Source of the DNA: Clostridia bacterium
GTDB lineage: Bacteria > Bacillota > Clostridia > Oscillospirales > Acutalibacteraceae
Reading direction: 5' to 3'
Length of the DNA: 13,438 nt
Assembly: GCA_900755995.1 (NCBI GenBank)
Contig: CAAEIM010000016.1
Coordinates: forward strand, 1 to 13,438
Of this stretch, positions 7,351 through 13,244 are shown piece after piece (position 1 is the first letter of the stretch; the number at the start of each line of letters is the position of its first letter). The notes under the pieces were generated by a model. It did not search any database. It was given only the letters and a program-made list of their open reading frames with translations, and had not been told where the DNA came from. The position numbers were made by a program, and so were the translations under genes.

Positions 7351-8378
7351 GGTCGCAAAATTTTGGCATAGAAATAGAGATGACCGGCATCACTCGCAGT
7401 ACTGCGGCAAAAGTGATTGCCGGTTATTTTCATACAGAAGCAACTCATGTCGGCGGCTGTTATGATGCATATTCTGTTCGTGATAATGACGGCAGGATGT
7501 GGAAGATTATGCGTGACGCAAGCGTTCGTTGTGAAAACCGTTCGGGACAGAATGCAAGCTCTTTATACTCGGTGGAGTTTGTCACTCCGATTTGCAACTA
7601 TGACGATATAGAAACAATACAGGAGTTAGTGAGAAAGCTTCGTGGCGCAGGAGCGAGAGTCAATTCAAGTTGCGGTCTGCATTGCCACATAGATGCGTCA
7701 AGGCATACCCCGAAAACACTTCGCAATATCGTAAACATTATGGCGGCGAAAGAGGATTTGCTCTATAAGGCATTGAAAGTGAATGTTTCCCGTGAGCATT
7801 ACTGTCAGAAGATGGACACACGCTTTCTTGATGAAATCAATAACCGTCCTCCGATGTCAATGGAGCAGATAAAGTCAATGTGGTATGACGGCGAGGACTA
7901 TAGTTACCGACACTATGACGACACACGCTATCACGCACTGAATCTTCACAGCGTGTTCTACAAGGGGACAATTGAATTTCGTTTGTTCAATTCAACTTTG
8001 CACGCAGGAGAAGTCAAAAGTGCGATTCAACTTTGCCTTGCAATCAGCTATCAGGCATTGATACAGAAGTCTGCAAGACACGCTAAAACTGTATCGGATA
8101 ATGAAAAGTACACTTTTCGTACTTGGTTGCTCCGACTTGGCTTAATCGGTGACGAGTTTAAGACGGCTCGTCATCATCTGCTGAAAAATCTTGACGGAAA
8201 CATTGCGTGGAAAGATCCTGCACAGGCTAAAAAGCAAAAGGAACGACTTGCTCAAAAGCGAGCCGCACAGTTGAACGATACAGTTCAAAATACAAACGAA
8301 AATATAAATATCAACGAACCCGAATCGGAAACTGCAACTGAGCAAAATGAGGATTCGGGTTTTGCTATGAGTATGTAA
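7347..8378 (+). CDS. Amidoligase (PF12224, glutamine-synthetase-like fold)
   Basis: A 343-residue predicted ATP-dependent amidoligase. Signature blocks in order: GIEIEMTGI (7-15), DGRMWKIMRDASV (48-60), VEFVTPI (76-82), GLHCHIDAS (110-118), YHALNLHS (195-202) and TIEFRLFNSTL (208-218). Glu and His residues in these blocks would hold ATP and metal. The family joins an amine to a carboxylate; with a neighbouring cyclotransferase it has been proposed, by comparative genomics (Iyer and colleagues), to modify peptides or wall precursors. TTG 7347 is the start: GTGAGGA (7334-7340) is well placed, and the next in-frame ATG (7380) would cut off the GIEIEM motif. A Lys/Gln-rich helix near 285-310 is followed by an acidic tail ending NEDSGFAMSM. 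Confidence 0.9.
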   Translation: MRSQNFGIEIEMTGITRSTAAKVIAGYFHTEATHVGGCYDAYSVRDNDGRMWKIMRDASVRCENRSGQNASSLYSVEFVTPICNYDDIETIQELVRKLRGAGARVNSSCGLHCHIDASRHTPKTLRNIVNIMAAKEDLLYKALKVNVSREHYCQKMDTRFLDEINNRPPMSMEQIKSMWYDGEDYSYRHYDDTRYHALNLHSVFYKGTIEFRLFNSTLHAGEVKSAIQLCLAISYQALIQKSARHAKTVSDNEKYTFRTWLLRLGLIGDEFKTARHHLLKNLDGNIAWKDPAQAKKQKERLAQKRAAQLNDTVQNTNENININEPESETATEQNEDSGFAMSM

Positions 8379-8393
8379 GGAGAGAAATCTATT

Positions 8394-8918
8394 ATGAGTA
8401 AAAAATTATATATTGCCTATGGCAGTAATCTCAATCTTAAACAGATGAAATACCGTTGTCCGACAGCCAAGCTTGTCGGAAAGGGTGTAGTAGCAAATTA
8501 CGAATTACAGTTCAAGGGTATGCCTCACTGTTCCTATGCAACAATCGCACCCAGCAACGGCAAGTCCGTTCCTGTTGCATTGTGGGAGCTTCAGCCGAGA
8601 GATGAAAAACTGCTTGACCGCTACGAGGGTTATCCATCTCACTACTTCAAGCAGGACTTGCCTGTGAAATTGAATAACGGATCAGAATTTACTGCAATGG
8701 TTTATATTATGAACTTGCAACAGCAGTTCGGATTGCCCAGCGCAAGCTACTACGACACAGTATCGCAGGGATACAAGGACTGCGGTTTTGATTTAAAAGT
8801 TTTAAACGAAGCCGTGACTGACAGTGCAGAGAAATTCTATGAAAACCTTGAACAGAACAATCTGTTTGATTCACCTGATGAAGATGAAGATATGGGAATA
8901 GGCGGTATGAGTTTATGA
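8394..8918 (+). CDS. Gamma-glutamylcyclotransferase (AIG2/GGCT-like)
   Basis: A 174-residue protein of the gamma-glutamylcyclotransferase fold. The substrate loop YGSNLN (9-14) and the catalytic Glu78 in LLDRYEGYPSHYFK are both intact. Members release 5-oxoproline from gamma-glutamyl amines or peptides. Paired with the amidoligase 15 bases upstream, it could trim or reverse the amide made by that enzyme. After the catalytic domain (to about 150) comes an acidic tail ending DEDEDMGIGGMSL, similar to the amidoligase tail. AAGGAGAG precedes ATG 8394. The TGA overlaps the ATG of the next gene (ATGA). Confidence 0.92.
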   Translation: MSKKLYIAYGSNLNLKQMKYRCPTAKLVGKGVVANYELQFKGMPHCSYATIAPSNGKSVPVALWELQPRDEKLLDRYEGYPSHYFKQDLPVKLNNGSEFTAMVYIMNLQQQFGLPSASYYDTVSQGYKDCGFDLKVLNEAVTDSAEKFYENLEQNNLFDSPDEDEDMGIGGMSL

Positions 8919-9307
8919 ATGAGAGAAAGAAATTGAAAAAGCAACTCGGTGATAAATATATTTTCAAAATGTATCTGTCGGTGAACGAAGTCAAGAAATT
9001 ACTTTCCGAAAATCCAAAGGACAAGCACGACACTCTCTTTGCTTCACTATCAGTCGGCTGTGTAAAAATCAACGCTGTTGTATTTCCCACACCCGATAAA
9101 ATGCTCCTCGGCTTTGACATCCTCGTTAAGGATACTCCCGATAGCGAGGAATGGATTTGCTATGACACTTTGAGTGATGAAATAAAACTCAGCTCACGCA
9201 GTATTGAGCAGGCAATGTTCGATATTCTGAACCGTGAAGTCAAGGAGTACGGACTGTCATATACCAAGTGCAATTTTGAAGTGATAAACGGCAAAGTGAT
9301 TAAGTAA
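8915..9307 (+). CDS. Unknown 130-residue protein coupled to the cyclotransferase
   Basis: I do not recognise this protein. It is soluble, with a Lys-rich start, a probable helix around MYLSVNEVKKLLSENP (19-34) and beta-rich central blocks (LFASLSVGCVKINAVVF; MLLGFDILV). It ends with a helix SIEQAMFDILNREVKEYG (about 95-113) and a short strand tail. There is no signal peptide or membrane segment, and no Cys/His cluster. The ATGA overlap with the upstream gene shows it is translated with the amidoligase/cyclotransferase pair and probably works with it. It is the last gene before the candidate oriT. Confidence 0.75.
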   Translation: MNERKKLKKQLGDKYIFKMYLSVNEVKKLLSENPKDKHDTLFASLSVGCVKINAVVFPTPDKMLLGFDILVKDTPDSEEWICYDTLSDEIKLSSRSIEQAMFDILNREVKEYGLSYTKCNFEVINGKVIK

Positions 9308-9327
9308 AGAATTACGGCGGTATTCTC

Positions 9328-9414
9328 GCCACATTCGCCCTGTGTCGACTTTTAAACGAGAAGTCGGGAAAGTATCCGAAATCAAAGAAAAATCGAAACA
9401 GGGTAGTTTGTGGC
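9328..9414. repeat. Three nested inverted repeats
   Basis: GCCACA (9328-9333) pairs with TGTGGC (9409-9414), CCCTGT (9338-9343) with ACAGGG (9398-9403), and CGACTT (9346-9351) with AAGTCG (9361-9366). Each arm is a perfect 6-mer, nested in the same order on both sides. The result is a long imperfect cruciform or RNA stem with an asymmetric A-rich arm (9367-9397). Confidence 0.7.
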
Positions 9415-9491
9415 AAGGTGTGAAAAATCGAAGTTATGGCAATTCGGGCAACTTTTCAAGGGTGGAGAAAAAAGCAGGATAAAGGCGTGTT

Positions 9492-9508
9492 CCGTTGCAG
9501 AGCAACGG
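9492..9508. repeat. Compact hairpin 1 in candidate oriT
   Basis: CCGTTGC (9492-9498) and GCAACGG (9502-9508) form a perfect 7-bp stem with a 3-base AGA loop. GTGTT (9487-9491) and AACAC (9516-9520) flank it as a second inverted pair. No T-run follows, so it is not a terminator. Confidence 0.7.
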
Positions 9509-9521
9509 TCGCCGAAACACA

Positions 9522-9542
9522 CCGACCGGCAACGCCGTTCGG
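9522..9542. repeat. Compact hairpin 2 in candidate oriT
   Basis: CCGA-c-CGGC (9522-9530) pairs with GCCG-t-TCGG (9534-9542) around an AAC loop: 8 pairs with one mismatch. It begins 13 bases after hairpin 1. Confidence 0.65.
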
Positions 9543-9554
9543 GGATTTTCAAAG

Positions 9555-9651
9555 GTGTTACTTTTTTAAAGTTGTGTTACCGATTGTATACCGAACTGCC
9601 CGATTTTGCCGATTTAAAGAGATTATATCTGAATACTCGAAGTGTTACCGA
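9555..9651 (+). repeat. Three direct GTGTTAC repeats before the RHH gene
   Basis: GTGTTAC occurs at 9555-9561, 9574-9580 and 9642-9648; the last two continue as GTGTTACCGA. They flank the likely promoter zone of the mob genes, and the first two are 19 bases apart. They are candidate binding sites for the RHH protein encoded just downstream. Confidence 0.5.
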
Positions 9652-9666
9652 AAGGAAAGGTGAAAA

Positions 9667-10068
9667 ATGGACAATGACTCAAAAAGAATAGGACTGTATA
9701 TCAATCAGGATTTGCTTAATACCTGTGACAATGCAATCTCAAGAACCAAAGCAACATCAAGAAGTGAATTCATTTCTGATGCAATAGAATTTTACATTGC
9801 GTGGCTGAACTCAAAGAATACAACTAAGGTACTTACTCCTGCGTTGGAATCCGTCATCAGTTCAAAAATTCTTGATACCGAGGACAGGATTGCAAGAGTT
9901 TTGTTCAAACAAGGTGTAGAACTTGCTATGCTAATGCATGTTGTTGCGGCGACCAATGATATTACCGAAGGACAGCTTAGGGATTTAAGAAAAATATGTG
10001 TTGATGAGGTCAAACGAAACAGCGGTAAATATAAGTTTGATGATGCGGTTAGATTCCAGAAAGGGTAA
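9667..10068 (+). CDS. Ribbon-helix-helix relaxosome accessory protein (MobC-like)
   Basis: A 133-residue protein with an N-terminal ribbon-helix-helix DNA-binding domain: strand KRIGLYIN (6-13), helix 14-26, the turn KATSRSEF (28-35), and helix FISDAIEFYIAWL (35-47). A helical C-terminal region (60-125) is probably for oligomerisation or contact with the relaxase. Such proteins bind oriT, help the relaxase open the DNA and often repress their own promoter. AAGGTGA lies before ATG 9667. The gene ends 3 bases before the relaxase start, so the two form one unit. It is not a plain antitoxin, because a relaxase rather than a toxin follows. Confidence 0.85.
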   Translation: MDNDSKRIGLYINQDLLNTCDNAISRTKATSRSEFISDAIEFYIAWLNSKNTTKVLTPALESVISSKILDTEDRIARVLFKQGVELAMLMHVVAATNDITEGQLRDLRKICVDEVKRNSGKYKFDDAVRFQKG

Positions 10069-10071
10069 GCT

Positions 10072-11490
10072 ATGCCGAGAATTATTATGAAATCACCGTA
10101 CATCAAACCGAATTCCAAAATTCATATCGGAAATTATGTTTCATACATTGCCACCCGTGACGGAGTTGAACAGGCTGACAGTACACAAAAGTTTATGGAA
10201 ACAACCGAAAGACAAAAACAGATTATTAAGAAATTGCTTTCTGATTATCCTGACTCAAAGGACTTGTATGAGTATCAGGATTATCTTGATAAGCCGAACA
10301 GAGGTAATGCAGATGAATTGATTTTGCGGATTGCCGAAGCTCACGCTGAACTATTCGGCGACCGAGAAAAATATATAAGCTACATTGCACAGCGACCGAG
10401 AGTAGAAAAAGTATCTTCACACGGCTTATTTACCGATGACGGTGTGCCTATAGTTTTATCTGATGTGCAAAAAGAAGTTGCAGAAAGCAAGAGTAATGTG
10501 TGGACGCATATTATTTCTCTCAAGCGAGAAGATGCAGAACGGCTGGGCTACAACAATGCAAAAGCTTGGATGAATCTAATTCGTTCACAGCGAAATATGA
10601 TAGCGGAGAATATGAAAATCACTCCCGAAAAATTCAGATGGTATGCCGCATTTCATAATGAAGGACACCATCCGCACATTCATATGATTGCCTATTCTAC
10701 AAAACCGAACGAAGCGTATCTAACGGAAAAGGGCATTGAAAATATAAAGTCAAATCTTGCAAAGGTTATCTTCCGTCAGGACTTAATAAGTATTTATCAG
10801 AAACATACAGAACACAGAGGTAAGCTACGTGCTGAGGCTCGTGACATTGTAGAGGATTTGGTTTCAAAAATCAACTCAGAAATCTATGTCAGTGCATCAA
10901 TTCAGCACAAGCTGTTGGAACTTGCCGACAGGCTTTCAAAGACAAATGGTAAAAAGGTTTACGGTTATCTTAAACCTGATGTAAAAGCAATTGTGGATTC
11001 CATTGTTGATGAGCTTGCAAGTGATGACAGAATCAAAAAACTGTATAACCTTTGGTATGAGCAAAAGGAAAATACAATCCGTACCTACACTGATGAAATG
11101 CCTGACAGGATTCCGCTTGCCCAAAACAAGGAATTCAAGTCAATCAAGAATGCAATAATCAAGGAAGCGTTGAAATTAAATGTCACCGAAGATGAAACAG
11201 AAGAAAGCGAGAACACAGACGAAGAATCTGTTTCAAATCCCTTTGAGTATGAAGAAAACACCTCTGCTGAATCAGTATTTAATTCAGGCAGAGGTGTTCT
11301 GTATCCTCATTATTCAATTAAAACCAACCGAAACAGCGTTGCAGTTTCCTCTCTTTATCTCCTACGCTATCTCTGCAATATAATCCAAAATCAACTAAGA
11401 TTTGAAGAAAAGCAGAAAGTGCAGAGGACGGATAAAAAGTTACAGCAGAAGATTAATGATAAAAAGCGTGATCAGGGGTTGAAAATGTAA
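10072..11490 (+). CDS. MobP-family relaxase (MobP3-like)
   Basis: A 472-residue conjugative relaxase that nicks oriT and stays bound to the 5' end through a tyrosine. The HUH metal motif is clear in HNEGHHPHIHMIAY (195-208), with His200, His202 and His204 as likely ligands. Candidate catalytic tyrosines lie in NYVSYIATRDGVE (21-33) and KYISYIAQRPRVE (100-112), two copies of a YxSYIAxR..VE motif; SSHGLF (115-120) follows the second. An acidic Glu-rich linker (about 375-400) and a basic C-terminal tail complete it. It starts 3 bases after the RHH gene. A 16-bp inverted repeat at 11257-11298 lies within its 3' end and probably serves the opposing gene. Confidence 0.93.
   Translation: MPRIIMKSPYIKPNSKIHIGNYVSYIATRDGVEQADSTQKFMETTERQKQIIKKLLSDYPDSKDLYEYQDYLDKPNRGNADELILRIAEAHAELFGDREKYISYIAQRPRVEKVSSHGLFTDDGVPIVLSDVQKEVAESKSNVWTHIISLKREDAERLGYNNAKAWMNLIRSQRNMIAENMKITPEKFRWYAAFHNEGHHPHIHMIAYSTKPNEAYLTEKGIENIKSNLAKVIFRQDLISIYQKHTEHRGKLRAEARDIVEDLVSKINSEIYVSASIQHKLLELADRLSKTNGKKVYGYLKPDVKAIVDSIVDELASDDRIKKLYNLWYEQKENTIRTYTDEMPDRIPLAQNKEFKSIKNAIIKEALKLNVTEDETEESENTDEESVSNPFEYEENTSAESVFNSGRGVLYPHYSIKTNRNSVAVSSLYLLRYLCNIIQNQLRFEEKQKVQRTDKKLQQKINDKKRDQGLKM
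11250..11298 (-). terminator. Leftward terminator embedded in the relaxase gene
   Basis: AACACCTCTGC (11257-11267) and GCAGAGGTGTT (11288-11298) form a perfect 11-bp stem. TGAAT (11268-11272) with ATTCA (11282-11286) extends it after one bulged G, giving 16 pairs. On the minus strand it is followed by TTTCTTC; no T-run follows on the plus strand. The gene ending at 11508 runs leftward into it and has no other terminator in the 17-base gap. Confidence 0.6.
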
Positions 11491-11507
11491 GTTCAATAAA
11501 CTGGAAT

Positions 11508-12116
11508 TTATCGTTTTTCTTTTCCAAAATGCTTATATGACAATATACCTATTGGAATGAAGTAAGCGCACCAAAACAGAAGTGCGATTGTGCCACCACT
11601 GCCGTTATCACCATTTGCCATACTTGTGAAAACACCTGTCATAGGCATTATAAAGCAACTAATGAAAAAGACACCGTGTATCATCATCAGATATTTCAGC
11701 CATTTGTCAGATTTACTTTCTGCCTTAATAGAAAGTCCGATAAAAAAAGTTGAAAGAGCCATCATTCCATATCCGAGCAGGTCATAATTAAAAAGCAGAC
11801 CACCTCTCTGGTAATCTAATATCTTTATTGCCTGCTCATTTATATCTTCCAGTCTTACAGTTGTGGTCTGTGCAAAATATACCAAGAAAATCAATACCGC
11901 ATATATTGCAGAAAAAATCATTCCTATATTTGCAGATACACGTTGTTCCTCTGCGCTTTCATGGTGAAAGCCAGCCGCCATCATGATATAGCCTATCGGT
12001 AAAAACATACATACAAGGTATGAACTAAATGGAAAATCTACTATCATAAACATTGCAAATAGGAAAACGGTTAATGTCACTATTGCTGCACCTATTTTAG
12101 ATATTAGCCTATTCAT
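11508..12116 (-). CDS. Six-helix membrane protein of unknown function
   Basis: A 202-residue protein with about six hydrophobic helices (9-28, 32-50, 62-82, 110-130, 140-160, 174-194) and a short basic tail (KHFGKEKR). No catalytic or transporter motif was recognised. A loop between helices 3 and 4 carries VRLEDINEQAIKILDYQRGG. GGAGGAAG precedes the ATG on the minus strand, and a strong promoter lies at 12164-12192. It is convergent to the relaxase with a 17-base gap and opposite to every other gene here, so it is best read as cargo inserted between the mob and coupling modules. Confidence 0.8.
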   Translation of the reverse strand: MNRLISKIGAAIVTLTVFLFAMFMIVDFPFSSYLVCMFLPIGYIMMAAGFHHESAEEQRVSANIGMIFSAIYAVLIFLVYFAQTTTVRLEDINEQAIKILDYQRGGLLFNYDLLGYGMMALSTFFIGLSIKAESKSDKWLKYLMMIHGVFFISCFIMPMTGVFTSMANGDNGSGGTIALLFWCAYFIPIGILSYKHFGKEKR

Positions 12117-12163
12117 CTCTTCCTCCTATAAATTCCGATTTATCAATCAGTTATTTTACAATT

Positions 12164-12192
12164 ATCATACCACATACAAATAAAATTGTCTA
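12164..12192 (-). promoter_or_regulatory. Extended -10 promoter of the leftward membrane gene
   Basis: Read on the minus strand: TAGACA (12192-12187), 17 bases, then TATGAT (12169-12164) preceded by TGG, an extended -10. The -35 hexamer, the spacer length and the 14-base core GTGGTATGATAATT are identical to those of the HD-gene promoter at 5245-5273. Confidence 0.82.
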
Positions 12193-12223
12193 TAAAAAAT
12201 AATCCCACCACCAAGGAATAACT

Positions 12224-12245
12224 GCACCTAAACGCTGATAGGTGC
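12224..12245. repeat. Inverted repeat in the divergent intergenic region
   Basis: GCACCTA (12224-12230) and TAGGTGC (12239-12245) form a 7-bp stem with an 8-base loop. It lies between the leftward membrane gene and the rightward DUF3991 gene, with no T-run on either side. An operator is more likely than a terminator. Confidence 0.45.
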
Positions 12246-12256
12246 CTCCTGTCACA

Positions 12257-12285
12257 GTGATAAGAGAAGAACTACCCACTATAAG
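12257..12285 (+). promoter_or_regulatory. Possible promoter for the DUF3991 and virD4 genes
   Basis: GTGATA (12257-12262, 4 of 6), a 17-base spacer and TATAAG (12280-12285, 5 of 6) stand about 48 bases before the likely start. Because the preceding gene runs the other way, some rightward promoter is required here; this is the best-spaced pair seen. Confidence 0.4.
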
Positions 12286-12317
12286 ATATTACAGCAGAAA
12301 GAAAAAATATTATACTC

Positions 12318-12328
12318 AAGGAAGTGAT
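12318..12328 (+). promoter_or_regulatory. Ribosome binding site pointing to an ATA start at 12333
   Basis: AAGGAAGTGAT matches the full AAGGAGGTGAT consensus at all but one base. The codon at the usual distance, 15 bases from its first base, is ATA 12333. GTG 12324 lies inside the site itself. Confidence 0.55.
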
Positions 12329-12332
12329 TAAA

Positions 12333-13244
12333 ATATCAATCTACATTCATTTTACAAAAGAACAGCGAGAACAGGCAAGGCGAACAGACCTTGCGAATTT
12401 TTTAATCAGTCAAGGCGAGAAAGTCAGGAAATCAGGGTCAGAATATGAATGGCTTGACGGCTCGCAAAAGGTAACAATCAGAGGTCATCTCTGGTATCAT
12501 CAGTACGAACAAAAAGGCGGTGATGCAATTGACTTTGTCCGCAGATTTTACAACAAGGATTATGCCGAAGCAGTGGAAATGCTTTTGAATAACTGTGGCG
12601 GTCAAATCATAACCTCACCGCCCATAGAAAAAAGACACAAACCCTTTGAACTGCCACTGAGGAATGACAGAATGAGCAGAGTTTTTTCTTATCTGCTGTT
12701 GACTCGTGGCATTGACAAGGATGTGCTTTTTGAGTTTGTGAGGAGAAAAATGATTTATGAATCTGCCGATTATCACAATGCGGTATTTGTCGGCTATGAT
12801 TCAAGCGGTAAACCTTGCCACGCACACAAGAGAGGAACGGTGACGAGTAATCCGTACAAAGGCAATGTTGCAGGCAGTCAACCTGAATTCAGCTTTCACT
12901 GGCACGGCACAAGCGACAAGATATTTTTATTCGAAGCTCCTATTGATATGCTCAGTTTCATTTCAATGCACAAGGAAAACTGGAAAAATCATAGTTATGC
13001 GGCATCCTGTTCCGTTTCGGACAGGGTGCTTTTTCAATGTCTGCAAGACAATCCGAATATCAAAAATGTGTTTCTCTGCTTTGACAATGACGAGGCAGGA
13101 CAGACAGCTGACAAAAGAATTGCAGAAAAGCTGTCAGAACAGAATATAGAATCCAAAATCCTCATTCCAATACATAAGGACTGGAACGAGGATTTAATTT
13201 TTGAACCGAAAGGAGTTGAACAAATATGCCCTCAGGTATTATAA
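12333..13244 (+). CDS. DUF3991/toprim-domain mobile-element protein
   Basis: About 303 residues from ATA 12333. The N-terminal part resembles the primase zinc-finger fold without its cysteines: YIHFTKEQREQAR, then the conserved WYHQYEQKGGDAIDFVRRFY region. The C-terminal toprim domain shows the acidic set FLFEAPIDMLSF (Glu near 201) and VFLCFDNDEAG (Asp near 251 and 253), and a KDWNEDL motif follows. Toprim folds bind metal for primase- or nuclease-type chemistry; in these elements the protein is thought to act in DNA processing during transfer or replication. Homologues as I recall them begin shortly before YIxFTxEQ, matching ATA 12333 rather than GTG 12324, but the latter cannot be excluded. 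It overlaps the virD4 start by 19 bases. Confidence 0.85.
   Translation: MSIYIHFTKEQREQARRTDLANFLISQGEKVRKSGSEYEWLDGSQKVTIRGHLWYHQYEQKGGDAIDFVRRFYNKDYAEAVEMLLNNCGGQIITSPPIEKRHKPFELPLRNDRMSRVFSYLLLTRGIDKDVLFEFVRRKMIYESADYHNAVFVGYDSSGKPCHAHKRGTVTSNPYKGNVAGSQPEFSFHWHGTSDKIFLFEAPIDMLSFISMHKENWKNHSYAASCSVSDRVLFQCLQDNPNIKNVFLCFDNDEAGQTADKRIAEKLSEQNIESKILIPIHKDWNEDLIFEPKGVEQICPQVL

Larger units (their letters stand above)
9308..9666 (+). other. Non-coding structured region, candidate oriT and mob leader
   Basis: This 359-base stretch has no convincing gene. It holds three-tier nested inverted repeats (9328-9414), two compact hairpins (9492-9508 and 9522-9542), an imperfect direct repeat (TTCGGG...TTTTCAA.GGTG at 9443-9464 and 9538-9557) and three GTGTTAC copies (9555-9651). 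It lies directly before the RHH accessory gene and relaxase, the usual position of a Gram-positive oriT and of the mob promoter. I could not recognise a known nic sequence, so the oriT call is positional. Confidence 0.6.

Noticed and set aside
9436..9663. Second open frame of 75 codons in the same region
   Set aside because: Overlaps the first frame and the palindromes; its Cys/Arg-rich translation looks like read-through of non-coding DNA.
9410..9691. Open frame of 93 codons in the region before the RHH gene
   Set aside because: Low-complexity, Lys/Arg-rich translation without family resemblance, overlaps hairpins and the RHH start in another frame, and has no good ribosome site.
9667..11490. 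RHH gene plus following gene as a toxin-antitoxin pair
   Set aside because: The second protein is a 472-residue relaxase with an HUH motif, not a toxin.
12224..12245. Inverted repeat as a terminator
   Set aside because: No T-run on either strand; kept only as a possible operator.
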